A DNA stretch of 64,000 nt, taken from positions 248,001 to 312,000 of the forward strand of contig NZ_JAPFRE010000045.1 of the NCBI RefSeq assembly GCF_026183735.1, read 5' to 3'. Below, one piece after another: positions 29,771-38,823 of the stretch; positions within the stretch are counted from its first letter, which is position 1; each line of letters starts with the position of its first letter. The position numbers and the translations under genes were made by a program. Under the pieces are notes generated by a model. The model was not told where the DNA came from, ran no database searches, and worked only from the letters and a program-made list of their open reading frames with translations. The stretch comes from Alteromonas sp. ASW11-130. GTDB lineage: Bacteria; Pseudomonadota; Gammaproteobacteria; Enterobacterales; Alteromonadaceae.

Positions 29771-30205
29771 ATGAAAGACGCAAATTATCGCCAGAAATTT
29801 ATTATCCAAGTGCTTGATGCTTGGCTAAACCGCAATGCCGACGAGAATATTTCTGTAACGATGGATGAGATGGGAATTTTCATATTGCCACCGCCCATAA
29901 TACCTCAATCGTTAATAGCAGAATTCGACACAGACCTGCCGGCCATCTACCGTGCCTGCCCTCGCATTGCAGCTTTGTATATGCCAGAGAATCATCAAAG
30001 AAAAGGGGTTTTCACTGACATCGTCAGTGAGTTATTAGAACGACCTACAACAAGAGCCATAATGTTCGGTCCTGTCTGCAACGATAGCTTTATAGAGTAC
30101 CTTCAACAGCATCCAAATTGGCATGAAGTAGTAGACCCATGGGAGAACAAAGAGGGTCGAGCGTCAGGCCCGTTGTATATACGTTTTGTTCAAAAATCAT
30201 GCTAG
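29771..30205 (+). CDS. hypothetical protein, possibly GNAT-like
   Basis: A 144-residue soluble protein not recognised with certainty. The middle part (MPENHQRKGVFTDIVSELL, then RAIMFGPVCNDSFIEYLQQH) resembles acetyl-CoA-binding motif A and motif B of GNAT acetyltransferases, but the pattern is loose. No clear ribosome site other than AGAGAAAA. It follows the integrase gene by about 75 bp and converges with the membrane-protein gene of the cyclodipeptide cassette. Confidence 0.55.
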   Translation: MKDANYRQKFIIQVLDAWLNRNADENISVTMDEMGIFILPPPIIPQSLIAEFDTDLPAIYRACPRIAALYMPENHQRKGVFTDIVSELLERPTTRAIMFGPVCNDSFIEYLQQHPNWHEVVDPWENKEGRASGPLYIRFVQKSC

Positions 30206-30369
30206 TCTTGCCAAATAAACGCTTTAGATTGAAGACAATATGAAATGTTACGTTGTTGATGGCACCGATGAGTTGGGAATTTAATTAATTCTTTTGAGAG
30301 ATAATGCTCTATCTTCGGGTATAGGTTTAATATTCCCGAAGATTTTAACATTTTTGCGAAAAGAGAAAC

Positions 30370-31134
30370 TCAATGGAAAGCCTTAAGCTCTTCCATAAAT
30401 TCATTATAAAACTTCCTTTTCTTTTCTAAGGCAATTAATCTCTCTTCCTTGCAGTCCCCGTCACATAATAATGTGACTCTTTTAATTTCATCATCTACTT
30501 CATCACAAACTTTCTGCCAGCCTTCTCTATTTTTAGCAAGTTGCACTAAAAAATAATTTTCAAGCCCTTTAAATACATGATGTGCAAACATTAAAAGAAT
30601 TGTAATAATCAATCCAACACTAATGACAATTATAGGCAAACTATAATTTTTCATGCCGGTAGAGCTTACCGAAAATAAACCTCCTCTATTTTTGGTGTCC
30701 ACCAAATAATAATTTCCTTTATTATCTTGGAATAAAACATTCCCCTTACTAAGTTGCTCTCTTGTATTTTCATCTAAAGTAACCGATGCTCTCTGAATGT
30801 TATCTTTCGGTTCTACTTTAAAGGAAAAAGTATCTTTTCCGTTAAAGCTGAAAATGAGTGTGAAGAGCATTACAATAACCATGATTGGTATGATCTTTTT
30901 TATAAAGCTCTCAATAAGCTGCACCTTATAGAAAAAACTTGATAAAACGCTGTAATTATCTTCCTTAATAACGCAGTCTGCAACGGTGACCTTATTATAA
31001 GGGTGCTGGCATTCTAACGATAGCGACTGATACTTTCGCCTGATATCTGTTTGATACATTGCTCTATAGTAAAAGCAGAGCACACCAATTAAGAGGCCTA
31101 ACAGTGTCGCAATTGTAACAATTTCGTTTTCCAT
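30370..31134 (-). CDS. three-helix membrane protein in cyclodipeptide synthase cassette
   Basis: A 254-residue protein of no family I know. Membrane helices lie at about residues 5-23, 82-100 and 165-190, with an extracytoplasmic segment between the last two (about 100-162) that looks beta-rich, and a charged helical C-terminal tail (about 195-254) with a CDGDC motif. The ATG at 31132-31134 has AAGGAG just upstream and follows the transporter stop directly, so it is translated with it. It may be an accessory subunit of the transporter or a sensor; that is inference. Confidence 0.65.
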   Translation of the reverse strand: MENEIVTIATLLGLLIGVLCFYYRAMYQTDIRRKYQSLSLECQHPYNKVTVADCVIKEDNYSVLSSFFYKVQLIESFIKKIIPIMVIVMLFTLIFSFNGKDTFSFKVEPKDNIQRASVTLDENTREQLSKGNVLFQDNKGNYYLVDTKNRGGLFSVSSTGMKNYSLPIIVISVGLIITILLMFAHHVFKGLENYFLVQLAKNREGWQKVCDEVDDEIKRVTLLCDGDCKEERLIALEKKRKFYNEFMEELKAFH

Positions 31135-31135
31135 A

Positions 31136-32650
31136 CTACGCTCCTTGCCTTGACGTAGACACTTCTCCCTCAATTATTCTTGAAAATACTAGCGTTAACG
31201 AAGAAAAAAGTATCGAAATTAAAGATCCAGTTAAAGTGGCCATTGTGTGTGAGATTTCAAAATAGTTTGGCCCGTAAATTGATATAGCTAAGAAAATCAA
31301 CCAACTAAAAATCAAACCTATAGCATTGATAAGATCAAATGAACTAGATAGGACTTGCCCAGCACTTTTTTGCCTGACGCCAATCACCCAAAATATATGG
31401 GGAAAGAATATTGCCAGCTGCGAAAAAATAGTATAAATAATCGGCAAAAAGCTTTCCGTAGCTTGCTTGTAAAGAAGAGTAAATAAAGCAAGCTGTATTA
31501 TTGATATTAAGATAACGCCAGACACTGCAATGGCTTTAAACTTTGCTTTTGGGGCCATTAGAATTCTATTTTGAAAAGTAGACCTATCCGAAATAGATAG
31601 AACCGAGGCAATTAATGCGGAGTCAGCGGTTGAAAAAAGTGCTGAAGAGAAGCCTGCAAAAAGGACGGCAAATGAAAAATAAACAAATAAATTTTCCGAC
31701 AACCTGAAAAAATTAAAGAAATCACTTACATTTGAGAATTTCACACCACTTATATAAAAAAGTGTTAACGCCACAACAGGAACTATCCAAAGAATTAAGA
31801 AACCTGTTATGACATTCTTAAGGCCAACTTGAGCCTCGGTTACACTTTCCGTCGAAGCTAAGCGTTGCCAGGAACTTAGTTGAGTATACGGAAGAGTAAA
31901 GTTTTGAATAGTTACCCAAATGACAAAAACGAATACCTCAGCATCATAGTTCTTATCAAGAATATCACTTTCTATTGTACCAGTTGTCCGAAATAAAAAT
32001 GTAAAAATCGCTGATATGAGAAGAAAAGCCAAAGAAAGTATCATTAACTTAAATTGCCATGAGTCGCTCTTAAATACAGCTCCCATTCCTCCTGATGAGA
32101 CATAGAAAACAACAACAAACAATAAAAATCCAAAAGCTAGAATGTTCGACAGGAATGTCTTTTCTTCAATATAAAAAGTCAGAATTTGAGACCCGATAAA
32201 AAGCTCTAAAAACAGCATAGTCAACAATGCCGAAAAGCTTATTAATGAAATTGCTCTAGATGTATACTTCCCCCCGGTCGATAAAAACCAATAATCAGAA
32301 ACGGTGGATAGCTCGTTTGTATTGTCAGAAGATCTCTTCATTATGCGTAAGAAAATGAATTGACCCAGTAAATAACTTATGCCACACCAAAACAAAAATA
32401 ATCCGTACTTTTCTATACCCGTGATGAAAAAGAAAATTACAGTAGCTAATGAAGTACTCGCCGCAGCCATTGACATACCGAAATTGTCTGAGTTTTCAGA
32501 GTGTTTATTAAAGAAGAACCAGTCGAATGCCGCCTTATTCCCTCCCTGTTGGAGACTTAAGTCAAGGTCTTTAGGTCTTCTAGAATGTGACATAAATGCA
32601 TAAGCACTAATGCACAATAGTAGTATCGCTAAAATATCAATCATCTCCAT
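31136..32650 (-). CDS. sodium:solute symporter (SSS) family transporter
   Basis: A 504-residue protein with about 13 membrane helices and the SSS-type helix 8 signature (AGFSSALFSTADSALIASVL), which in PutP-like carriers holds sodium-site Ser/Thr residues. The first helices have GMSMAAASTSLATVIFF, also family-like. The start at 32648-32650 has GGAG at good spacing and overlaps the 3' end of the cyclodipeptide synthase gene by 14 bp. The substrate is not predictable; being tied to the synthase, uptake or exchange of a cyclic dipeptide or its amino acids is a reasonable guess. Confidence 0.78.
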   Translation of the reverse strand: MEMIDILAILLLCISAYAFMSHSRRPKDLDLSLQQGGNKAAFDWFFFNKHSENSDNFGMSMAAASTSLATVIFFFITGIEKYGLFLFWCGISYLLGQFIFLRIMKRSSDNTNELSTVSDYWFLSTGGKYTSRAISLISFSALLTMLFLELFIGSQILTFYIEEKTFLSNILAFGFLLFVVVFYVSSGGMGAVFKSDSWQFKLMILSLAFLLISAIFTFLFRTTGTIESDILDKNYDAEVFVFVIWVTIQNFTLPYTQLSSWQRLASTESVTEAQVGLKNVITGFLILWIVPVVALTLFYISGVKFSNVSDFFNFFRLSENLFVYFSFAVLFAGFSSALFSTADSALIASVLSISDRSTFQNRILMAPKAKFKAIAVSGVILISIIQLALFTLLYKQATESFLPIIYTIFSQLAIFFPHIFWVIGVRQKSAGQVLSSSFDLINAIGLIFSWLIFLAISIYGPNYFEISHTMATLTGSLISILFSSLTLVFSRIIEGEVSTSRQGA

Positions 32651-33356
32651 GTCTATTCTCCATTTTGTATTCAACGTACGGCATTTTATTTTTAATGTTT
32701 AGAGGGCTAATGCCATTCATTATACTTTTAATTACATCAGGTATTTTAGGGTAAATGAAGATAGTTTGATTAGCCTGAACCACCTCGTTTGACGCAATAA
32801 AAAGTGGAATTTCATGTAGCAAGTATAAGGAAGAATTTAATATGCACTTTTTAGACAAACTTCCACTTTTTGATTGCATGAACTCAGTTGAAAAGCTATC
32901 AATAAAATGTTTAAAATTCTGATCGCTTTCATAGGCATTCAATACATAATTCAAATTTTCTTGAAAAATATTATTCTTAAGCAATCCCTGATAAGCTAAT
33001 ATTTTCTCTTCGCCAAACTTTCGATTGCAATTCTGAAGGGCTGTAATGCATTTGTTGTATAAATAGTTACATTGTCGTTTAGCTTTTTTGGCAGCTTTTT
33101 CCTCGTCGTAACCAAATGCGATTAGGGAGTATACTGTTGGTTCATCGGGTATAAATATTCGAAAGTCTAAAAAGTGCGCTCTCGTCCATTCGATTATCTC
33201 CTGAACATTAGACGTAGTGAAGAAGCCTGAGAATGGGCTTACGCCGATTATCGCCACTGATTCATTCGCATGGGACAAGCTTCCTAACGCTTTAACGCGC
33301 CCTTCCGGTTCACTATTGTAATAAGACGGAATCCCAAAATGTGCAAGGTTTTGCAT
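32637..33356 (-). CDS. tRNA-dependent cyclodipeptide synthase, XYP type
   Basis: A 239-residue protein matching the CDPS fold (class-Ic aminoacyl-tRNA synthetase-like), which uses two aminoacyl-tRNAs to make a cyclic dipeptide. The catalytic Ser is S40 (AIIGVSPFSGFF); Y178 and E182 (YLLHEIPLF) and Y202-P203 (IYPKIP) correspond to AlbC Y178, E182 and Y202. S43 in place of AlbC N40, with Y202-P203, places it in the XYP subfamily. AAGGAAG stands 8 bp before the ATG. The gene has its own promoter and is more A+T-rich than the hsd genes. The dipeptide product cannot be read from sequence. Confidence 0.85.
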   Translation of the reverse strand: MQNLAHFGIPSYYNSEPEGRVKALGSLSHANESVAIIGVSPFSGFFTTSNVQEIIEWTRAHFLDFRIFIPDEPTVYSLIAFGYDEEKAAKKAKRQCNYLYNKCITALQNCNRKFGEEKILAYQGLLKNNIFQENLNYVLNAYESDQNFKHFIDSFSTEFMQSKSGSLSKKCILNSSLYLLHEIPLFIASNEVVQANQTIFIYPKIPDVIKSIMNGISPLNIKNKMPYVEYKMENRHGDD

Positions 33357-33384
33357 TCTGTTATCTTCCTTGAAGCCCCCTTTT

Positions 33385-33412
33385 AGTATAAAAATTAAAC
33401 AGAGACAGTCAA
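33385..33412 (-). promoter_or_regulatory. sigma-70 promoter of the cyclodipeptide synthase cassette
   Basis: On the minus strand TTGACT (33407-33412) and TATACT (33385-33390) are separated by 16 bp. Transcription would start near 33378, leaving a leader of only about 20 bases before the ATG. This makes the cassette independent of the hsd operon. Confidence 0.65.
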
Positions 33413-33520
33413 GTCAACTTGAAAATAGAATTTTATACCTAACAAACTTCGAATGAAGAAGAACAAGAATTTGAGTTGATGAAGCTTAATAAAGTATCCC
33501 TTTGTTTCTTTCACTTTAAG

Positions 33521-33556
33521 CTAAGACAACACAGGCAAATGTGTATATTGTTCCAT
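33521..33556 (-). CDS. possible 11-codon peptide (MEQYTHLPVLS)
   Basis: A tiny frame starting at the ATG at 33554-33556 and ending in TAG at 33521-33523. It is preceded by a near-perfect ribosome site (AAAGGAGG, 7 bp spacing) that no other gene uses. It lies between the YgjP-like gene and the cyclodipeptide synthase promoter. It may be a leader peptide, a remnant of a lost gene, or chance. Confidence 0.25.
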   Translation of the reverse strand: MEQYTHLPVLS

Positions 33557-33582
33557 TTACTGTCCTCCTTTAATTTGAATTT

Positions 33583-34380
33583 CTACTCATTCAAATAAAG
33601 CTCGGCCATATCGTCCAATCTGGCTTTAACCTCTTTCCAGTTTGGCATTACCTGGGTCAACAAGCGCCAGAATCGCTCGCTGTGGTTGTATTCTGCTATG
33701 TGGCATAGCTCATGTAGGATTACGTAATCTATGCACTCTTTGGGCGCTTTTACGAGGTGTGGGTTTAACATCAGATTGCCCTGAGCTGAGCAGCTGCCCC
33801 ATTGCTTTTTCATGGCCATTACTCGGAACGAGGGGATGCCCTTTACCCATTCGGCTTTTGGTAACATTTCGTTCAGCCGCTGATGAAAAATGTATTTTGC
33901 TCGAGTTTGATACCAGCGGTTGAGTAGACCTTTTATCACTTTTTCAGGACTTTTCTCGTTTGGCCTCATCGTTACCGTGAGCTTGCCACGCGTTAATTTA
34001 ACGCTTGGTATAGCACCTTCATGCTTATCGATTTTAAGCACGTACCGTTTACCCAAATAAAATTTGGTTTCACCACTGACGTATTGTTTGGGTATGACAT
34101 GCTCATGCTGCGAGGCGAACGCTTTGATGTTGTCCCAGATCCATCTTGCGCGTTTTAGCATAGCCTCTTGTATCGATTCTGGCGTAGCATCATAAGGGAC
34201 AGTTGCCACCACCCTTTGATCCGGATGCACTTTGATCACAATTTTTCGCTTGGCTCTGGTTTCTGAGCCTTGAGTGCGCCTAATGATGTCGTAACGAATG
34301 ACATCATCGCCATACTTGAACAGGCCCGTTTCGGCAGTCTGTTTACATATTTCTGCCGCTACGCTGGGTAATTTCTTCAT
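33583..34380 (-). CDS. YgjP-like (DUF45) metallopeptidase of type I RM operon
   Basis: A 265-residue soluble protein with the zincin motif HELCH (in YVILHELCHIAEYNHSERFW) and the family's WGSCS/KKQWGSCSAQG segment. Proteins of this type often sit at the end of hsd operons, though their job there is not established to my knowledge. The start is 2 bp after the hsdR stop, so it is the last gene of that operon. The following 230 bp contain a tiny frame and the next cassette's promoter. Confidence 0.88.
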   Translation of the reverse strand: MKKLPSVAAEICKQTAETGLFKYGDDVIRYDIIRRTQGSETRAKRKIVIKVHPDQRVVATVPYDATPESIQEAMLKRARWIWDNIKAFASQHEHVIPKQYVSGETKFYLGKRYVLKIDKHEGAIPSVKLTRGKLTVTMRPNEKSPEKVIKGLLNRWYQTRAKYIFHQRLNEMLPKAEWVKGIPSFRVMAMKKQWGSCSAQGNLMLNPHLVKAPKECIDYVILHELCHIAEYNHSERFWRLLTQVMPNWKEVKARLDDMAELYLNE

Positions 34381-34382
34381 AT

Positions 34383-37300
34383 TTACTTTCTGGAAAGGCC
34401 TAAACGGACAATCTTTAATACTTCTTCTATATACCGTTGTGCGTCATCAATACCGAGGTCTGCAAACAGCATGGGCAATAACGCCTTACTTACGGCGTTT
34501 TCAATTTCAGCCGGATTAATGGAATATTCTGCAACGGCTTTACGAACGATGTTATCTACTGCAAACGCATATTCCGTCAACTTATCGCGGTCCAAGTCTT
34601 TCTCATTGATTAGGTCTTCCCCAAACAGATGTTTGAACAATCCATAATATGCTTGGGCGTGTTTGTTAAGCTGTCCCTTATCGTCAGTAAACACATTGGG
34701 AATGTCATCAACTTCGCGCTCTTTGACCTTCTGCTCGAAGTCAGCAAACATCATGTATTGTTTAACTGGCGCATCAAACATAGCTTTAGCCTCGTCAATG
34801 GCCTTTTTTAACAGCTTAGAGAAATACTCTTGGGCATAAGGATCATCAGCCAAATCCTGCTCTATCATTTTGGTAACACGGCCGGTGATGGTATCTGTCT
34901 TGTTGCGAGCCTCGTCATCTGTCATTTCTTCGGGTTTCGCCGTACGACCCATGTTGCTAACTAAATAAGCCCCTTCAGGTTCTTGTACCTCAATCCCGGC
35001 AATGTGTTTATCCAGCAAACATCGGATGTCTTCAGCATACTCGTCGTAATCGATGGTTTCGTTGGCGTCTTCTCGCACTTGCTTGCGCAGCGCTACAAAG
35101 GCTTTCAAATCTTTCTTGTAGAGATCACGCTTGCCATCAAATGACTTATCATCGAAAAATGATGCCGACTGTAAGGCGACTTTCATGCAGTTTGAATACG
35201 CCGTCAAAGCAGCGTAGAAGTCATCCCGCTTCTTTAAGTTGGTGTCTACCAGCTGGCCATCTATATTTTCAATCTTTGGAGCCAGTGCTTGCCGCAAAGC
35301 TGGGCCGTCTTGCTTATTTTTAACGTCAGCGAAAATGGCCCACACGTCACTATGCAATCCAGGAAGCTTTTTGTACTCAGTGTCCATTTGTTGATAAAGA
35401 CTTTTGAGATCGTCTATATCAAATCCACCTTGGGTACGTTCAGCAAGGTCCTGATATTTTTCAATGGTGGTATCCAGCTCTTTTAAGATGCCGCGATAAT
35501 CAATCAGGTAACCAAATTGCTTTTTACTGTGCAATCGGTTTACCCGAGCTATGGCCTGAATGAGGTTATGTTCTTTGAGGGGTTTATCGATATATAAAAC
35601 TGTGTTTTTTGGCTCGTCAAAACCCGTTAACAGCTTATCGACAACTATCATAATGTCGGGGCCGTCATCTCGGCCAAAGTCTTCGATAATGGCTTTGGTG
35701 TAGGCTTTTTCGTCCATACTGCCTACCGAACTCTTCCACCATTGCTGCACAATGTCTTTGCTTTCCTGATCAACCACCTCGTGCCCTTCGCGGGTGTCAG
35801 GTGAGGACATGGCAACAACCGAGGTTACCTTGCCTATCTTATCAAGCGCATGCTTATAACGAATGGCTGAGGCTTTTGAATCGCACGCCAGTTGTCCCTT
35901 CAACCCTTGTTGCTTGAAGTTTTGGAAGTGGTCAGAAATATCATGAGCTATCAGCTCTATACGCCCTTCGGTTTGGTAAATTTGGCCTTTTTGTGAAAAC
36001 TTCTTTTTGAGGTCTGTGCGCTGCTTATCGGTTAGCTTTTCCGTCATCCGATAAAACCAGGCATCAATAGCCTTGTCGTTTACATTCAACTCAGGTATTC
36101 GCTCTTCATACAACAGGGGCGTTACCGTTTTATCTTCTACGGCTTGCTGCATAGTGTATGAGTGAATGATTTTGCCAAATTTGTTTTCGGTTTTATCATT
36201 TTTAAGTAAAGGCGTGCCAGTAAACGCAATATAGGCAGCTTTTGGCAAGGTTTGGGTCATGCGTATATTGTTTCCGCCGTTTTGGCTGCGATGCCCTTCA
36301 TCCACCAAGACGATGATATTTGGGCTAGGGTTGTAGCAGGCTTTATGCTTAATCGCAGAGCCAAATTTATTGATAATTGAGAAAATAACCCTCTCATTGC
36401 CCTGGCCGATCTGTTCGGCCAGACGCTTACCTGATGTTGCCATCGCGGTTTTCTTGTCTTTATCAGTAAGTACACCGCCAGACGCAAAGGTGCGGCTTAA
36501 CTGATCTTCTAAATCTACCCTGTCGGTCACAATGATCACCCGGCATTTAGCCAGTTCATCCATCCATACCAAGGCTTTTGACAAGAAGACCATGGTAAAT
36601 GACTTACCACTGCCAGTTGTATGCCAAATCACTCCACCTTGTCGGCTACCATTGTCATCAAGGGTGGTGATCCGCTCTAGCAAGGCCTTTATGCCAAACA
36701 CTTGCTGATACCGAGCGACTATCTTGCCTACTTTTTTATCAAATAGGGTAAACAAACGGGTCATCTCCAGCAGGCGCTGGGGTTGTAGCAAACTCACAAT
36801 TAAGCGGTCTTGATCGGTCACCACCAAGTCGCCCCCGCCTACCAGTGACAGATACTCGACTTTGTCTTGTACCGGACGATGGGCAAATAAGACATTAACT
36901 GCTTCCGTGCTTAATTTGGTGTTTTTAATACGGACAAAGTCTTGCTCTGAAATGTGTTCTTCTTTCCATTTGGCCCAGAACTTAGCTGGCGTACCACAGG
37001 TAGCGTAACGGCCGTCATGGCCGTTGGTAGATAATAATAACTGGCTAAAGGCAAACAGGTGGGGGATTTCAGCCTGGCCCTGGTTGCGTATATTTTGCGA
37101 AATGCCCTCGGTGATCGTGGGCTTACTTTCGTTATTGGAATCTGGCCGCTTGGCTTCTATCACCACCAACGGCAAGCCGTTTACAAAACACACAATGTCC
37201 GGAATTCGGTTACCGGTGCTGTCAGTGTTTTGTACCACCATTTCTTCGGTAACATGAAACTGGTTGTTATTGATGTTTTCCCAATCGATTAAAGGGATGG

Positions 37301-37685
37301 TAGGAGACGCTTTCTTTCCATCGATAAATTCCGTCACACTCACGCCGTAAATCAGGGCGTTGTAAAGCTTTTCATTGGCACCCAAAAGCCCTAAATTCAT
37401 GGCCGGGTTTAGCTCATGCATAATCTTGTCTATAGCAGCACTGGAGAGCTTGCGCGACTTACCCAAAAACACAAACTTTTGCTTAGCAAGAAACTCCCGC
37501 ATGACAGGTAACAGGATCACCTGTGAGGTGCTTTTCTTGTCACCAGCAAACTGGTTACCCCGCATTACCTCACATTCTGACGCTGGCACATAGGTGTAAC
37601 CAAGGTTGGTTAAAAGCGTCAGCGCAGGAATTTTAGCCGCGAACTCTTCTTTGAAATTGGCTGATGCTTGTTTTTTCATGTCCAT
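34383..37685 (-). CDS. hsdR: type I restriction enzyme R subunit
   Basis: An 1100-residue motor and nuclease subunit. The N-terminal nuclease domain has the PD-type core with LVVIEAKRP (about residue 190), followed by helicase motifs: Walker A TGSGKS in WHTTGSGKSFTMVF, DEGH, FTGTPL, and QAIARVNR. Coupled with HsdM and HsdS it cuts unmodified DNA after translocation. The assigned start is the ATG at 37683-37685, within the abiF 3' end; an ATG two codons later is also possible. It is separated from hsdM/hsdS by the KAP NTPase and abiF genes. Confidence 0.93.
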   Translation of the reverse strand: MDMKKQASANFKEEFAAKIPALTLLTNLGYTYVPASECEVMRGNQFAGDKKSTSQVILLPVMREFLAKQKFVFLGKSRKLSSAAIDKIMHELNPAMNLGLLGANEKLYNALIYGVSVTEFIDGKKASPTIPLIDWENINNNQFHVTEEMVVQNTDSTGNRIPDIVCFVNGLPLVVIEAKRPDSNNESKPTITEGISQNIRNQGQAEIPHLFAFSQLLLSTNGHDGRYATCGTPAKFWAKWKEEHISEQDFVRIKNTKLSTEAVNVLFAHRPVQDKVEYLSLVGGGDLVVTDQDRLIVSLLQPQRLLEMTRLFTLFDKKVGKIVARYQQVFGIKALLERITTLDDNGSRQGGVIWHTTGSGKSFTMVFLSKALVWMDELAKCRVIIVTDRVDLEDQLSRTFASGGVLTDKDKKTAMATSGKRLAEQIGQGNERVIFSIINKFGSAIKHKACYNPSPNIIVLVDEGHRSQNGGNNIRMTQTLPKAAYIAFTGTPLLKNDKTENKFGKIIHSYTMQQAVEDKTVTPLLYEERIPELNVNDKAIDAWFYRMTEKLTDKQRTDLKKKFSQKGQIYQTEGRIELIAHDISDHFQNFKQQGLKGQLACDSKASAIRYKHALDKIGKVTSVVAMSSPDTREGHEVVDQESKDIVQQWWKSSVGSMDEKAYTKAIIEDFGRDDGPDIMIVVDKLLTGFDEPKNTVLYIDKPLKEHNLIQAIARVNRLHSKKQFGYLIDYRGILKELDTTIEKYQDLAERTQGGFDIDDLKSLYQQMDTEYKKLPGLHSDVWAIFADVKNKQDGPALRQALAPKIENIDGQLVDTNLKKRDDFYAALTAYSNCMKVALQSASFFDDKSFDGKRDLYKKDLKAFVALRKQVREDANETIDYDEYAEDIRCLLDKHIAGIEVQEPEGAYLVSNMGRTAKPEEMTDDEARNKTDTITGRVTKMIEQDLADDPYAQEYFSKLLKKAIDEAKAMFDAPVKQYMMFADFEQKVKEREVDDIPNVFTDDKGQLNKHAQAYYGLFKHLFGEDLINEKDLDRDKLTEYAFAVDNIVRKAVAEYSINPAEIENAVSKALLPMLFADLGIDDAQRYIEEVLKIVRLGLSRK

Positions 37686-38602
37686 ATGGGGTGTTCTCTC
37701 CAGTCTTCGGGTATGCCCATTGCCGCTCTCCAACGTCTATTCTCAGAGACAGGGCTTATTATTTGATTTACTTGTTCTGCCCACTGTTCACCATTGCCGG
37801 TGACCCTGAGTAAAAAGCGCAGCATCAACAAAATATAAAAAATACGATCATTGCGCGGAGTAATGGGGGGCAACCATTCCGGCTCTTTTGCTTTGTCTGG
37901 TCTGATTGCTAATTTTCGATTCCACAAACGACTGTGGTGCGCACAAATATTGCGAACATAGGTTAGGGTATGAAGCCAGTCAGCTAAGCGTTTATGGTGC
38001 AGGCCAAAATGTTCAGCAATGGCTTTTTTGTCTTCAAAGCCGCTCTTTTGATCGTTTCTTAAGCCACGATAGCCAATAGATAAGGCTCCGAGTGACATGA
38101 CCTCCGTTAACATCCATATTGGTATAGTCGGAAAGCCCTGATACTTGGATTTGTAATGCTTAATAAAATCATCATTTGAACGCGCTACTTCTACTTCAAG
38201 CTTTTGCAGCCATTCACCATGCCTAAATTGATGATGAAAATTTGCCGGGTCAACATGACCAAACGCGCCATATCGATGCCCTATGTGGTAGGTAAATTGT
38301 GTTCGAACCGCAATTTCGACTCGTTCTGTAGCGTCCAAAACCAAAGATCGAAGCTGACGATCCATTTCATACAGTTCAATAACCTCATCGAAGTGAGTAT
38401 TGGCTTCAAGCGTATTGCCTACAACACCGTCTGCATTACGCACTCTAAAGGGATACCAATAGCCACTTAAACGATAGTAACTCAAGCTAGACAGTTTAAA
38501 TTCGGCAGATTGCTTGTCAGAAAAAGCCATACCTTTTCGTTCCAAATGCGCTATTTGGTCTGCAAAGGTAAGATGTTGTTTTTGGTATGGTATCAGAGGC
38601 AT
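37676..38602 (-). CDS. AbiF/AbiD-type HEPN abortive-infection protein
   Basis: A 308-residue protein of the Abi_2 family. The N-terminal part has LSYYRLSGYWYPF, the centre has ERVEIAVRTQFTYHIGH (R100...H106), and the HEPN RNase motif is R217-NICA-H222 (YVRNICAHHSRLWNRK). Such proteins cut RNA on infection, and some are held by a non-coding RNA antitoxin. A structured RNA with its own promoter lies directly upstream. The stop overlaps the hsdR start by about 10 bp, so hsdR expression depends partly on this transcript. Confidence 0.88.
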   Translation of the reverse strand: MPLIPYQKQHLTFADQIAHLERKGMAFSDKQSAEFKLSSLSYYRLSGYWYPFRVRNADGVVGNTLEANTHFDEVIELYEMDRQLRSLVLDATERVEIAVRTQFTYHIGHRYGAFGHVDPANFHHQFRHGEWLQKLEVEVARSNDDFIKHYKSKYQGFPTIPIWMLTEVMSLGALSIGYRGLRNDQKSGFEDKKAIAEHFGLHHKRLADWLHTLTYVRNICAHHSRLWNRKLAIRPDKAKEPEWLPPITPRNDRIFYILLMLRFLLRVTGNGEQWAEQVNQIISPVSENRRWRAAMGIPEDWREHPIWT

Positions 38603-38644
38603 GACAGTGCCTCTTGATTAGAGAATTGCTGATCAACAGGCAAA

Positions 38645-38716
38645 GAAAAACCGCCAAGGTTGCGCGACACTCCCGCATTCAACGAATGGGGGGCACTAAG
38701 CGTGGCGGTTATGTTG
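38645..38716 (-). ncRNA. AbiF-associated structured RNA (candidate RNA antitoxin)
   Basis: About 70 nt on the minus strand just upstream of the abiF-type gene. The outer stem AACCGCCA/TGGCGGTT (38703-38710 and 38649-38656) is perfect and is followed by a T-rich tract (TTTTTCTTT), which would end the transcript. Inside, a hairpin CATTC-GTT-GAATG and flanking CCC/GGG pairing leave single-stranded Gly/Cys-rich ends that could form a pseudoknot. It resembles the abiF RNA motif described upstream of Abi_2 genes; I recall this from memory, not from a search. Confidence 0.72.
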
Positions 38717-38721
38717 GGTAC

Positions 38722-38751
38722 ATTATGGTGCAATGTGAGTACCTTAGTCAA
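38722..38751 (-). promoter_or_regulatory. promoter of the AbiF-associated RNA
   Basis: On the minus strand TTGACT (38746-38751) and CATAAT (38722-38727) stand 18 bp apart. The start point near 38715 falls a few bases before the outer stem of the RNA. Confidence 0.65.
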
Positions 38752-38823
38752 CTTTTCTAAAAATCAAATTAGTAGAAAAATAGCTGTTGCAAGCTGAGTA
38801 GGTGCTTGCTGAATTTAACTTGC

